Source: a virus. Taken from it: a stretch of DNA of 64,000 nt. Under the pieces are notes generated by a model. It was not told the origin of the DNA and made no database searches. It worked only from the letters and a program-made list of their open reading frames with translations. The position numbers and the translations under genes were made by a program. Below, in pieces: positions 1 through 9,634 of this stretch. Positions within the stretch are counted from its first letter, which is position 1, and every line of letters begins with the position of its first letter. The stretch spans positions 1 through 64,000 of the IMG/VR virus record IMGVR_UViG_3300047299_000042; one strand, 5' to 3'.

Positions 1-1374
1 CCTATCTACGATACGGAGAAGGGTATGACCCCTAAAGGAGAGCTTAGGTTCTTTAAGACTAACAAGCGTGGTGCGACAGATGATATCTTTGCAGAGAAGA
101 TTGAGCTAGAGTCCTCTATCACCTTTAAGTCTGCAGATAAGTTTGCTTATGATGGTATGAAGCTGCACAGGTACTTAGGAGACGAGGCAGGTAAGACAAA
201 GAACGTTGACGTGTACGACAGACATCAAGTCTTGCAGTTCTGTCTCCAACAGGAAGAGAACATTATTGGCAAGGCTTTGTATACGACAACTGTCGAGGAG
301 ATGGAAGATGGTGGAGAGTCATTTAAGATGTTATGGGATGCCTCTAATCAACTTGAGAAGAATAAGAACGGTAGAACGCGTTCTGGCTTATACCAGTACT
401 TTATGCCAGCCTATAAGACATTGTTCTATGACAAGTTTGGTCAAGCCGATGAAGAGAAGGCTAAGGAGTTCTATATGGCAGAACGTGCTGCACTAGAAAG
501 CGACCCACGAGCGTTGGCTTCCTTTATTAGAAAGAATCCGTTTACAATCGGAGAAGCATTCTTTAGCGAGGCGGATACTTGTTTGTATGATGCGATGGCA
601 TTGAACAGACAGATGGAATCTATATCGTGGATTGCTGAAAAAGATTTATATTTGCGTGGGGAATTTGTTTGGGAAAAAGCAGAGCGTGACAGTAGGGTTG
701 TTTTCAACGAGACTTCTAATGGAAAGTTTTTAGTACATAAGAAGTTTAATATCTACGACTATGCAAACTTTAATCAGGTTGAGGAGTATGGAACCAAGAA
801 AGCCCCAAAGAATAACAAGAAGTATGCAATAGCGGTTGACCCTTTTGACCATAGCATTACGACAAGTAAGGAGCGGTCAGATGGGGCGTGTTATGTATAC
901 AGGCGGTACGATGCGGTGGATGAGTTTAGTGAGACGTTCTTAGTTGAATATCTTAACAGACCTGAGAAGGCTGAAATATTCTACGAGGATATGATTAAGC
1001 TTTGTCATTTCTTTGGATGCGAGATATTGTCCGAGGATAACAAAGTTGGCTTAATAAAATACTTTGAGTACAGAGGATATGAGAAGTTCTTAACTAAGAT
1101 GCCTAATTCCAACAAGTATGGAATCTCGGCAACGGTTAAGACGCATCAGCAGATTGCAGAAGTTACCGAAAGCTACATTACAGAGAACGTAGAAAAGGTT
1201 ATCTTTATGCGATTATTGCAAGACTGGTTAAAGTTTGATATTAACAAGACGACCAAGTTTGATGCCGCGATGGCATCTGGTTACACGTTAATACAGGCTA
1301 ACAAGTCAAAATTTGTAGGAAAAGTAGAGCAAAAACAACATATTTACGACATAAGGGAGATATTCCCATTTTAA
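1..1374 (+). CDS. terL: Terminase large subunit, C-terminal part (5' truncated)
   Basis: The reading frame is open from the first base, so the gene starts outside the window and the ATPase half is missing. What remains is the linker and the RNase H-like nuclease domain that cuts concatemeric DNA during packaging. The nuclease is recognised by a first acidic strand (AVDPFD, Asp codon at 838), a second acidic cluster (SEDN, near 1030-1041) and a terminal Asp (FDAAMASG, codon at 1261). The portal gene follows 3 nt later, the usual order in tailed phages. The first internal ATG at 25 is not a plausible start because the upstream codons are also open. Identification by pattern, no alignment was run. 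Confidence 0.82.
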   Translation, partial: PIYDTEKGMTPKGELRFFKTNKRGATDDIFAEKIELESSITFKSADKFAYDGMKLHRYLGDEAGKTKNVDVYDRHQVLQFCLQQEENIIGKALYTTTVEEMEDGGESFKMLWDASNQLEKNKNGRTRSGLYQYFMPAYKTLFYDKFGQADEEKAKEFYMAERAALESDPRALASFIRKNPFTIGEAFFSEADTCLYDAMALNRQMESISWIAEKDLYLRGEFVWEKAERDSRVVFNETSNGKFLVHKKFNIYDYANFNQVEEYGTKKAPKNNKKYAIAVDPFDHSITTSKERSDGACYVYRRYDAVDEFSETFLVEYLNRPEKAEIFYEDMIKLCHFFGCEILSEDNKVGLIKYFEYRGYEKFLTKMPNSNKYGISATVKTHQQIAEVTESYITENVEKVIFMRLLQDWLKFDINKTTKFDAAMASGYTLIQANKSKFVGKVEQKQHIYDIREIFPF

Positions 1375-1377
1375 GCT

Positions 1378-3678
1378 ATGATGGAACAAGATGTACCAAA
1401 GAATGTAGACTTTCCAAGTCATTTAATTGACACAGATAAGAAAGATAAGAACTGGATTGCCCAGTATATCAAAGCAGCTTGGAGAGATTTTGGGACTTAC
1501 TATCCTAATCAATTATACAACGGTCGCGAGAATTACCACGAGATTAAGCTGTATATGCTTGGCAAACAGTCAGTTAGTAGATATAAGAAGTTGGTTAACC
1601 CATCATCTACTGCAAACGAAGACCAATCTACTTCCAACATCAGCTGGGACATCTTACCTATCATCCCTAAGTTTCGTCGTATCGCGCTTGCTACATTAAT
1701 GAAGTCAGACTTCAATATCTCTGTAGATGCAATTGACCCTATAGCACAAGACGACAAGAATAAATTCTACGCAGATAATGCTGCAAAATTAATCCTTAAA
1801 GAAGAATTTGAGAAGCAAGGTGTTGACCCTGAGTTAATTCCTAACGCAGATATTGATGCGGCTAATCTTAAGGAGCTTGATATGTATATGAACTACTCAT
1901 ATAAGCATAGAATGGCTATTGAGATGGAGCAGGCTATTGACCTTGTGTTGAATATGAATAACTTCCCACAAGAACGCGCATTAGTTATTGAAGACCTTCA
2001 CGACTTTGGTATTGCAGGTTATAAAGAATACTTCGACGCTGCGGGCAACATTAAACTTCGTCGCGTAAATCCTTCTAATATGGTTATGTCTTATACGACT
2101 AATCCATCATTCAAGGATGTCCAGTATATGGGGGAGGTAGTAGAAATGACAATTGCTGACTTAAAAGAGTTAGCTGGAGACCAGATTTCTGCTGAGCAGT
2201 ATGAAATGATTGCCGAGAAGTATACTAACAAATTAGGTAATCCTACTTTAGTTAAGAACACTGGCTTCAATCAGACTCGTAACTATGATGGATTCCGTAT
2301 CTCAGTACTTGACATTGAGTTCTACTCAGTTAACAGTATGATTCTAGAAGAACGTGTTAACTCAAAAGGTAACGTTGTTGTAGGTCGTGCTTCCAAGATT
2401 AAAGGAAATCGCAAAGATAAAAAATATTCTAAGACAGACTATAAGGTAGTTTATCAAGGCAAGTGGATTGTAGACAGCGACGTATTCTTTGATTGCAAGC
2501 TTGCTACAAATATGAAGCGCGCGAAGTCAGACTTGACTAACACGACCTTATCTTACCACGTTGTGGCACCTAACATCTATCAGATGGTTACTTACTCGTT
2601 AGGTAGCCAAATGAAGGCTATTGCTGACCAGATTCAGTTGGCGTGGTACAAACTACAGAACGTGATGTTACGCGCGCGTCCTCGTGGTATTATGATTGAG
2701 ATTGGTGCACTAGAGAGTGTGCCTATCGGTAAAGGTGGCAAGGCTCTTAAGCCAATGGAAATCATTGACTTATACAACCAGACAGGTAATTTAGTGTACC
2801 GAAGATTGTCTGAAGAGGGTAACGCGAGCAATTATAAGCCTATTGAGGAGCTTGATAATGGTATTGGTAATGAGGCAGTACAATATTTTAACATCATTAC
2901 TAACAATATCCAGTTACTTCGCGACATTTTAGGATTTAATGAAATTACAGACGGTTCAACACCTGACCCACGGACATTAAATGGTGTGGCGAAGTATGCG
3001 TCTGAATCTACTAACAACTCATTAGACTTTATTAAACGTGCTGAAAGAGAGTTACTAGAGAAATTATGCTACAGTCTAACGCTTCGTATCCAAGATTCTG
3101 CTGAGAATGGCACTATTGAAGGATATATTCGTGCTCTAGGCAGCTCGTCAGTACAGTTCTTTAAGTTAGACCCTAACACAAGCGCACACGAGTGCGGATT
3201 AGTTATTACCCAGAAGCCTACAGAGTTTGAGAAGGAGAAGTTTGCGCAACGAGTTAACCTTGCTATTCAATCTGGACAGATTACTTTAGCAGACGCTATT
3301 ATGCTAGAGAACCTTGAGAATATGAAGTATGCTGAGGTGATGCTTGCATACAAGATTAAACAGAATGAGGACGAAAAGCAGAAGAAGGCGTTAGAAATGC
3401 AGCAAATGAATGGTCAGATTCAGCAGCAATCAGCTCAGGCAGCGGAGGCAGCTAAGCAACAGACCCTTCAGATGGAAATTAACCTTAAGTCGCAGTATTT
3501 GCAGCTTGAAAAGCAACTTGAAGGACAGTTATTAGCTATGAAGTTGCAGAATGAGGCTATGATTGAGCAAGGAAAACTTGAGGGCAAGATTAATACGGCT
3601 AAGATTGAGGCAGACAGCCGAGAATATATTGCCCAGATTAAGAACAGCAAAAAGGAGCTTGGAAATAAGCAACAATAG
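1378..3678 (+). CDS. Portal protein
   Basis: A 766-residue protein directly after the terminase. Length and position fit the large portal proteins of podoviruses and crAss-like phages, which form the dodecameric ring through which DNA enters and leaves the head. The body is mixed alpha/beta. The last roughly 110 residues are Gln/Lys/Glu-rich and look like a coiled coil, comparable to the barrel or crown extension of P22-type portals. The start is ambiguous between two adjacent ATGs (1378 and 1381). It is followed by a promoter and the scaffold-like gene. The role rests on context and size rather than on a diagnostic motif. Confidence 0.75.
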   Translation: MMEQDVPKNVDFPSHLIDTDKKDKNWIAQYIKAAWRDFGTYYPNQLYNGRENYHEIKLYMLGKQSVSRYKKLVNPSSTANEDQSTSNISWDILPIIPKFRRIALATLMKSDFNISVDAIDPIAQDDKNKFYADNAAKLILKEEFEKQGVDPELIPNADIDAANLKELDMYMNYSYKHRMAIEMEQAIDLVLNMNNFPQERALVIEDLHDFGIAGYKEYFDAAGNIKLRRVNPSNMVMSYTTNPSFKDVQYMGEVVEMTIADLKELAGDQISAEQYEMIAEKYTNKLGNPTLVKNTGFNQTRNYDGFRISVLDIEFYSVNSMILEERVNSKGNVVVGRASKIKGNRKDKKYSKTDYKVVYQGKWIVDSDVFFDCKLATNMKRAKSDLTNTTLSYHVVAPNIYQMVTYSLGSQMKAIADQIQLAWYKLQNVMLRARPRGIMIEIGALESVPIGKGGKALKPMEIIDLYNQTGNLVYRRLSEEGNASNYKPIEELDNGIGNEAVQYFNIITNNIQLLRDILGFNEITDGSTPDPRTLNGVAKYASESTNNSLDFIKRAERELLEKLCYSLTLRIQDSAENGTIEGYIRALGSSSVQFFKLDPNTSAHECGLVITQKPTEFEKEKFAQRVNLAIQSGQITLADAIMLENLENMKYAEVMLAYKIKQNEDEKQKKALEMQQMNGQIQQQSAQAAEAAKQQTLQMEINLKSQYLQLEKQLEGQLLAMKLQNEAMIEQGKLEGKINTAKIEADSREYIAQIKNSKKELGNKQQ

Positions 3679-3682
3679 TTTA

Positions 3683-3703
3683 TACATTTGCATAACCAAA
3701 CAA
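3683..3703 (+). promoter_or_regulatory. Bacteroidota-type promoter plus AACCAAACAA leader
   Basis: TACATTTG at 3683-3690 matches the -7 element TAnnTTTG. It is followed directly by AACCAAACAA (3694-3703), 9 nt before the start at 3713. The same promoter-leader pairing recurs at 6211, 15484 and 24860. Confidence 0.6.
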
Positions 3704-3712
3704 TAATATAAT

Positions 3713-4789
3713 ATGGCAGAGCCAATTAACCTAGACGAATTATTGTCTAAAGAAGAAACAATTGAGACACCAGAGGAAACATCAGAGACTTCCGAGGAAA
3801 CTTCTAGCGCAGATGATAGCACTGAAGACCAAGGAACTGATAATTCTAGTGAAGATAATGAGCCTCAGAACGTTGAGGCTTCAGTAGAAGATACCGAAAC
3901 AGTAGTAACTGAGGACGGATATGCTGAAGAAACTGTAGTTCAAGAGACTGATACGACTCAGTCTGAAGAAACAGAAGGCACTCCAACTGAAGCACCTGCT
4001 GCTCAGTATAAATTTAAAGACCCGTTCATTGAGAAAGCTGTACAGTACTACGAGACGTATGGTACGCTTCAGCCTTTCTTGAGAGCAACCGAAGTCGACT
4101 ATAATGAAATGTCTGACATTGAGGTACTTAAGGTTAAATTTGATGCAGAAAATGCAGACCTTAGTCCAAAAGCAAAGCAGAAGTTATTTGACAAGGAGCT
4201 AGAAAAGTACGGGCTAGATGCGTATGATGAAGAAGACCAAGAAGTCGGTCAAGCCTTACTAAAGCGAGATGCACAGAGGTTAAGAAAGACTTTCATAGAA
4301 GAGCAGATGCAATTCTTGAACAGTGTCCAATCACCACAAGCACAACCACAAGGTCCTTCGCAAGAAGAACTAGCTGCTCAACAAGAACAGAGCAGAAAAA
4401 TTATTAGTGAAGGAGTTGCTGCCGTTATCAAGGACAACATTATTAAAGTAGGGGCAAACGGAGAAGGTATTAATTACCAGATTCAAGACCCAAATGTTGT
4501 GGTTGACTACGCTATGGACTCGAACAAGTTCCTTTCCATCTTTGCAAAAGACGGAAGTGTTGATTGGGATAAGTGGACAAAAACAGTTGCATTCGCACAG
4601 AATCCAACTCAATTTATAAGCGAATTAATTAAACACGGCAAGTCTTTAGGACGCAAGGCTATGGAAGCGGAGCTAAAGAATGTCGTTCCTCCGACAGTAA
4701 ACAAGACGGTTGTTGAGTCTAACAGTATTGAAAGACCATCAGATGACCCAATTGGATTCTTACAGGGAATGACTATTACAAAAAAATAG
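3713..4789 (+). CDS. Scaffold-like head assembly protein
   Basis: A 358-residue protein between portal and capsid genes. The first 90 or so residues are very rich in Glu, Thr, Ser and Asp and probably disordered; the rest is helical and charged. Acidic, low-complexity proteins at this exact position are usually scaffolds that guide procapsid assembly and are removed before packaging. No protease motif was seen in it, and no separate maturation protease was recognised nearby. It has its own promoter and leader. The function is inferred from position and composition. Confidence 0.6.
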   Translation: MAEPINLDELLSKEETIETPEETSETSEETSSADDSTEDQGTDNSSEDNEPQNVEASVEDTETVVTEDGYAEETVVQETDTTQSEETEGTPTEAPAAQYKFKDPFIEKAVQYYETYGTLQPFLRATEVDYNEMSDIEVLKVKFDAENADLSPKAKQKLFDKELEKYGLDAYDEEDQEVGQALLKRDAQRLRKTFIEEQMQFLNSVQSPQAQPQGPSQEELAAQQEQSRKIISEGVAAVIKDNIIKVGANGEGINYQIQDPNVVVDYAMDSNKFLSIFAKDGSVDWDKWTKTVAFAQNPTQFISELIKHGKSLGRKAMEAELKNVVPPTVNKTVVESNSIERPSDDPIGFLQGMTITKK

Positions 4790-4815
4790 TGTTTAACAAT
4801 TAAATTATTTTAAAA

Positions 4816-6147
4816 ATGGCTATTGGAGCAGGTAACATCGACAGAACATTCTTGTCGACTGTATCATTCACAAACACGTTAGAGCAACGTGAAATTTTAA
4901 AGGACGTTTTAGACATATATGATGAGGAAGCGTCTATGTTGGATATCTTAGATTGGACAGGTAAGGCTAAGGCTTCTGCTCAAACTGAGTATTCTACAGT
5001 ACAAAACAACTTCTTGTATGCAACTGCTACAGTTAAGACTCCAGGTTCTTCTGCGGGTGCTGCTGGTGCTTCAGTTGATATCACTTGCGTTGGCGCAACT
5101 TCTGTTAAGCCAGTAGTAGGTGAGTTAATCTTGTTTGCAAGTGGTGTTGTAGGTTATGTATCAGCTGTTTCTGCTGCTACAGACTTCGTTGTAACTGTTA
5201 AGCCTGTTAACTCTGCGGATTCTATCCCAGCGGTTGCTACAGGAGCTAAGTTATCATTTATGTCTAACGCATATGCGGAAGGAACTGGTTCTAACCAAAT
5301 GCGTAAGTCTGACTTGATTAAGCGTTCTAACAAGTTGCAAATCTTTAAAACTAAAACTTCTATCACAGATATCGCTTACGGTTCTAAGATTGAGGTTGAG
5401 TTTAAGGGTAAGCCTTACTACTTCTTAAAGCAACAACACGATGCATATTTAAAGCACCGTATGGATATCCTTTATGCTATCTTGTTCGGTCGTGAGTCTG
5501 CAGGTTTAACTGATGCTGCTGGTAACGCTATCAACACAACTCGTGGTTTACGCGATACTATTGCTAACGCAGGTGGTATTTCTGCTTCTACAGCAACTGC
5601 TAATACTTTTGAATTGTCTGACATTGCTACATTATCTCGTTTAATGGATGCAAATCGTTGCCCTTCAGAGTATCAATTATGGGCTGGTGCTGATTTTGAC
5701 AATGCTTTTGACACTCAAATGTTAAGCAAACCATTGTTCGTTAACGGAGCTGTTAATTATGCTTCATTTGGTGGTAAGAAAGACATTGCAATCGCAATGG
5801 GTATTAGCTCATTCTCTGCATACGGACGTACTTTCCACAAGAAGCGTTTAAATGCATTATCTCACCCTCAAGTAACTTCAGTTGGCGGTGCTACTACATT
5901 CACTAAAGAATCTTACTTAGTTCCTGCTGGAAAGATTAAGGTTGAGCAAGGTGGTGGTCAAGTAGACCGTATGATGTTACGTTACTTAGAGATGCCAGAT
6001 GGCGTTAACTCTCGCTTCCGTGAGAAGATGTTGGGTGGTCTTGCACCAACTCCAACTTCAGACACTGATACTTTAGATATCGTGTACACTTCAATCGAAG
6101 GTTTAGAGACAGTAGGTAACGAGCACTTCGTTAAGTTCTCTATCTAA
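4816..6147 (+). CDS. Major capsid protein
   Basis: A 443-residue protein expected to form the icosahedral shell, presumably with the HK97 fold. Support comes from its place after the scaffold-like gene, its size, and codon use typical of a highly expressed gene. Residues about 70-150 are Ala/Val/Gly-rich beta sequence and look like an inserted small beta domain, as in several podoviral capsids. The leader before the ATG is A/T-rich (no Shine-Dalgarno). A strong terminator follows immediately, consistent with a separately dosed capsid message. Confidence 0.8.
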   Translation: MAIGAGNIDRTFLSTVSFTNTLEQREILKDVLDIYDEEASMLDILDWTGKAKASAQTEYSTVQNNFLYATATVKTPGSSAGAAGASVDITCVGATSVKPVVGELILFASGVVGYVSAVSAATDFVVTVKPVNSADSIPAVATGAKLSFMSNAYAEGTGSNQMRKSDLIKRSNKLQIFKTKTSITDIAYGSKIEVEFKGKPYYFLKQQHDAYLKHRMDILYAILFGRESAGLTDAAGNAINTTRGLRDTIANAGGISASTATANTFELSDIATLSRLMDANRCPSEYQLWAGADFDNAFDTQMLSKPLFVNGAVNYASFGGKKDIAIAMGISSFSAYGRTFHKKRLNALSHPQVTSVGGATTFTKESYLVPAGKIKVEQGGGQVDRMMLRYLEMPDGVNSRFREKMLGGLAPTPTSDTDTLDIVYTSIEGLETVGNEHFVKFSI

Positions 6148-6166
6148 TTCTAAGATGGATACAAAG

Positions 6167-6193
6167 AGAGGGGGAGTAATCCTCCTCTTTTTT
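6167..6193 (+). terminator. Rho-independent terminator after capsid gene
   Basis: AGAGGGGGA-gtaa-TCCTCCTCT hairpin with a single G-T pair, followed by a T run. It lies 20 nt after the capsid stop codon. Confidence 0.85.
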
Positions 6194-6210
6194 GTTTTAA
6201 GAATTATTGA

Positions 6211-6231
6211 TACATTTGCGTAACCAAACAA
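6211..6231 (+). promoter_or_regulatory. Promoter plus AACCAAACAA leader
   Basis: TACATTTG (6211-6218) with a TTTG 16 bp upstream, then AACCAAACAA at 6222-6231. The leader is 8 nt before the ATG at 6240. Confidence 0.6.
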
Positions 6232-6239
6232 AATAAAAA

Positions 6240-7055
6240 ATGAAAGCATCAGAGTATAATCTTTTCTCAGAAAAGATGGTCAGAAAGCTAGGGGCAAGAG
6301 AAAGAGCAACATACAGGTTGCATAATGTCAGAAATGACCCAGATAACCCAGGCAGATTATTAGTACCTTCAGCAGAGTTAATTCGGTCTACAGATGAAAT
6401 TATAGACCAAGGTACAGGTGAGTTTGTTAGAATTGCAGCTATTGAGCGTGCAAATGCTGATGGAACACCAGAATTTATTAGCATTGTCTTTAGTGCACAA
6501 AACTTAGGATATCTTTTCTTAGATGGAGGGAACCCTGTTCATCAAAGAATATACCAATTCTTAGAGTTATGTAATGAGAACTCTTCTAATCCTAATAGAA
6601 ACCAAGATGTTCCTGCGATTTTTTACCGTGTAGATGCTCAAAAAGAAGCTAAAAGCGAAAGAAACTTGCGTAAATTAATTGTAAAAGCAATTAACTTAGC
6701 ACTAGATTTAGATGACACCAAGGCAAGAGAAGTTGCTCTGGCACTTGGTATTGACGCAGAGTCTAATGAGGAGCTGCGTAATGAGCTAGAAGATTACGCT
6801 GGAGACTATCCAGAAGAGTTCTTAGAAGTAGTTGAGCGCGCTTCATTAGCGAATGAGACTGCGTTAAAAGATGCTGTTAAGAAAAATATTATTAAGAATG
6901 ATGTGAATGCATCGTGCTTTAAATGGGTTGAGACAGGAAAAGTAATTTACTCTTACACAAAAGGTAAGGATAAGAATTACTTTAAGGAATTAGCCGACCA
7001 CTTAGTAGAAACAAATCAAGATGAGCTTGAAGCCATCAAGAGCCGATTAGGCTAA
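6240..7055 (+). CDS. Head-associated protein of unknown function
   Basis: A 271-residue protein alone between two terminators, with its own promoter. The second half is charged and helical. The position directly after the capsid gene suggests a head decoration, completion or assembly factor, but no motif supports a specific role. Its isolated transcription unit implies an expression level set independently of the capsid and fibre genes. Confidence 0.45.
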   Translation: MKASEYNLFSEKMVRKLGARERATYRLHNVRNDPDNPGRLLVPSAELIRSTDEIIDQGTGEFVRIAAIERANADGTPEFISIVFSAQNLGYLFLDGGNPVHQRIYQFLELCNENSSNPNRNQDVPAIFYRVDAQKEAKSERNLRKLIVKAINLALDLDDTKAREVALALGIDAESNEELRNELEDYAGDYPEEFLEVVERASLANETALKDAVKKNIIKNDVNASCFKWVETGKVIYSYTKGKDKNYFKELADHLVETNQDELEAIKSRLG

Positions 7056-7098
7056 ATCCGACAACAGGATTGATTTGTTTGGTTGGGTTAATAAGAAG

Positions 7099-7129
7099 GC
7101 GTTACATATTGTAACGCTTTTCTTTTTTT
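7099..7129 (+). terminator. Rho-independent terminator
   Basis: GCGTTAC-ATATT-GTAACGC perfect 7-bp stem followed by TTTTCTTTTTTT. It separates the head genes from the fibre genes. Confidence 0.88.
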
Positions 7130-7148
7130 AAAGCAATATAAAATATCG

Positions 7149-7156
7149 TATATTTG
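7149..7156 (+). promoter_or_regulatory. Promoter of the tail fibre genes
   Basis: TATATTTG fits TAnnTTTG and lies 22 bp before the ATG at 7179, just after the terminator. Confidence 0.55.
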
Positions 7157-7178
7157 AACAAATTATCCTAAGCTGGTT

Positions 7179-8414
7179 ATGGCTATAAATTTTAATGCCC
7201 AATTTATTGTAAACGAGAAGACTTCGACAAGGGTGTTACGCCTAACCGATACCTCCTCAGGGTTTACTTTAGCAAAGGGTAACTTCTCGGTAACATTCCC
7301 TGATGGTTCTCAGGTTCTTCATACAGACTTTATCTCGCCCGATATTACCGCTCCAGGTGGCTCAATTGATATATCGCTATTGACTAGTATTAGTAACGAA
7401 GTTTTAACAGGCAACTATACAATTAATTTCGTTGCACAAAACGGTTCTGCTACAGAATATACTCTGCAAAGAACCTTCGACTTCAACTGGACAAAGCCAA
7501 CTAAGGCTATAACAAACCAGTCTGATGTGATGGTGCCTGATATCAGATTCGTAGATTCAACACCTTACGAAACATCTGGTAATTTTACAGGCGTACTGAC
7601 TAGAGACTTCTATACGTACACTCCTGCAGGAAGCGAGGTTGGAGCATTGAAGAAACAAAGCGTAGGAGACGTTTTAACGCCCTCTCACAGCTCGAAATAC
7701 TACGAGGGTATATATTTGGTCAACTCGGATATTTCCGTTGCTTATACGCACTCTTCTTACAGTTGGTTGACAGTAAGCTATGTCGACTTATTGCAAGAGA
7801 CTTATGACATCAGAGAGGCTCCTACTCAAGATGAGTTGGTTGCCTTGATGAATACTTACAAGGACCAGATTGAATCCTACAAAACTACTAATCCTGATGA
7901 GTACGAAAGACGTAATGAGGAGTATGACTTAGTAGTTGGATTGTATTCTCACTTGATTGCGCGTTACGAGACAGGAACACTAGATGGGTGTAAGCCTATA
8001 CTAGACCAGATACTTGGTTTATTGCCTCCGCAAAACCCATATACTTACAAGGCAACACAGATGTTGCCATTTACTTTAAACGTAGCAAATAACACTGCGT
8101 TTATTGTGTCTGATGGCGTAAATAGCGATAGCATACTTACTGGCGAAACGTTGCTTGTTGAATCAGCAAACTCTGGATTAGCCATTGCAGTAAGCAATAA
8201 TAAACTTACTTTTACAGCGAAATTAGGATATGTGTTTACGCAGTCCACTCCAGCGGCTGTCTGGACAATTAACCACGATTTAGAGAAATATCCTTCCGTT
8301 AGCATAGTAGATTCTGCAAATGATGAAGTTATAGGGGAGGTTAACTATACAAGTACAAGTCAAGTAGTAATAACATTCTCCGCAGCATTTAGCGGCAAGG
8401 CATTTTTAAATTAA
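7179..8414 (+). CDS. Tail fibre/baseplate-type protein
   Basis: A 411-residue, mostly beta protein. The N-terminal 120 residues look like an attachment domain. A charged helical stretch lies at roughly residues 205-260. The C-terminal about 60 residues form a small beta domain with the pattern WTINHDL...PSVSIVDS...VTFSAAFSG, which I recognise from many phage tail proteins of Bacteroidota and marine phages. A related end is present in the next gene. It is first in the fibre operon, so it may bridge tail and long fibre. Function by family resemblance and context. Confidence 0.55.
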   Translation: MAINFNAQFIVNEKTSTRVLRLTDTSSGFTLAKGNFSVTFPDGSQVLHTDFISPDITAPGGSIDISLLTSISNEVLTGNYTINFVAQNGSATEYTLQRTFDFNWTKPTKAITNQSDVMVPDIRFVDSTPYETSGNFTGVLTRDFYTYTPAGSEVGALKKQSVGDVLTPSHSSKYYEGIYLVNSDISVAYTHSSYSWLTVSYVDLLQETYDIREAPTQDELVALMNTYKDQIESYKTTNPDEYERRNEEYDLVVGLYSHLIARYETGTLDGCKPILDQILGLLPPQNPYTYKATQMLPFTLNVANNTAFIVSDGVNSDSILTGETLLVESANSGLAIAVSNNKLTFTAKLGYVFTQSTPAAVWTINHDLEKYPSVSIVDSANDEVIGEVNYTSTSQVVITFSAAFSGKAFLN

Positions 8415-8422
8415 CATAAGCA

Positions 8423-9631
8423 ATGGCAAAGAAGTTTTTAACCAGTTTAGATTTAACCAAGAATCAGATATTAAACGTCGCGATTCAGAATCTATCATCA
8501 GCTCCATCTTCTCCTGTAGCAGGACAAGTGTATTTTAATACAACTGATGCGCACTTATATTTCTATAATGGTACTGCGTGGGTTGACGCTTCTGGAGACA
8601 TCTCTGCTGTTGTAGCAGGTGCTGGTTTAGGCGGAGGCGGAACTACAGGTTCTGTTACATTAGACATCAACGTAGATAATGCTACGATTGAAATCTCAGC
8701 TGATGCTATTCAGGTTAAAGACCTAGGTATCACAACTGCTAAATTAGATAATGGTGCTGTTACTACTGTTAAGATTGGTGGCAACCAGGTTACTTTTGCT
8801 AAGATTCAAACCATTGCAAGCGGGAAGTTATTAGGTAACGTATCTGGTTCAACAGGAGACGTTGCTGAGGTTGATATTGTTACAGATACTAACCTAACAG
8901 GCGCTGCTAACTCAAACATTCCTTCTGCTGCTGCTGTTAAGGCTTATGTTGACGCTGCAACAGGTGGCTTAGGCAACTTAGAAGGAGGTTGGGATGCTTC
9001 AATCGGTGTCTTCCCTACTGGCTCCACTCCTGTATCAGGAACAAAAAAAGGAGACTATTGGTATGTTAGTTTTGGTGGCACAGTAGGCGGAGTGGCGTTT
9101 AATATTGGGGATGTTATTATTGCAAGAGTAGATAATGCGTCTGCAACTGTAGCCTCAGATTGGATTCAGTTAGAAGTTAACCGCGACCAAGCTACTGAGT
9201 CTACCTTAGGTTTAGTAACGTTAGCTACACAAACTGAAGTTAACACAGGAACTAACACAACAGATGCAGTAACCCCAGCTACATTAGCAGGTCGTACAGC
9301 TACAGAGACTCGTTCTGGTATTGCAGAAATTGCAACACAAACTGAAGTTAACACAGGTACTGACGATGCAACAATCGTTACTCCTTTAAAATTAAAGACG
9401 TTATTAGATAATCGCACAGGTGGTTATGCTGCTAACGTAGGAGATGGTACTGCGACTTCATTTGCTTTAACACACGGATTAGGAACAAGAGATGTTGTTG
9501 TAGCAATCTATGACAACTCAACATACGAAGAGGTAATCACTGATGTGGTTCTTACTTCAACTTCTGTAGTTACTGTGACATTTGCAGTAGCTCCAGCTTC
9601 AAACGCATACAGAGTAGTTATTAAAAAATAA
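8423..9631 (+). CDS. Tail fibre protein with repeats
   Basis: A 402-residue fibre component. It contains two near copies of the segment ATQTEVNTGT, about 40 residues apart, a repeat seen in fibre and collar proteins that form trimeric shafts. Its C-terminal domain resembles that of the preceding protein. The N-terminal 30 residues resemble those of the next, much longer fibre protein (both begin with a short TKFL/KKFL-type segment). It probably forms part of the adsorption apparatus with its neighbours. No enzymatic motif is visible. Confidence 0.55.
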   Translation: MAKKFLTSLDLTKNQILNVAIQNLSSAPSSPVAGQVYFNTTDAHLYFYNGTAWVDASGDISAVVAGAGLGGGGTTGSVTLDINVDNATIEISADAIQVKDLGITTAKLDNGAVTTVKIGGNQVTFAKIQTIASGKLLGNVSGSTGDVAEVDIVTDTNLTGAANSNIPSAAAVKAYVDAATGGLGNLEGGWDASIGVFPTGSTPVSGTKKGDYWYVSFGGTVGGVAFNIGDVIIARVDNASATVASDWIQLEVNRDQATESTLGLVTLATQTEVNTGTNTTDAVTPATLAGRTATETRSGIAEIATQTEVNTGTDDATIVTPLKLKTLLDNRTGGYAANVGDGTATSFALTHGLGTRDVVVAIYDNSTYEEVITDVVLTSTSVVTVTFAVAPASNAYRVVIKK

Positions 9632-9634
9632 TAG

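Noticed and set aside
7075-7084. A minus-strand AACCAAACAA copy just after the gene ending at 7055
   Set aside because: No minus-strand gene starts near it; treated as chance or as part of a transcript end.
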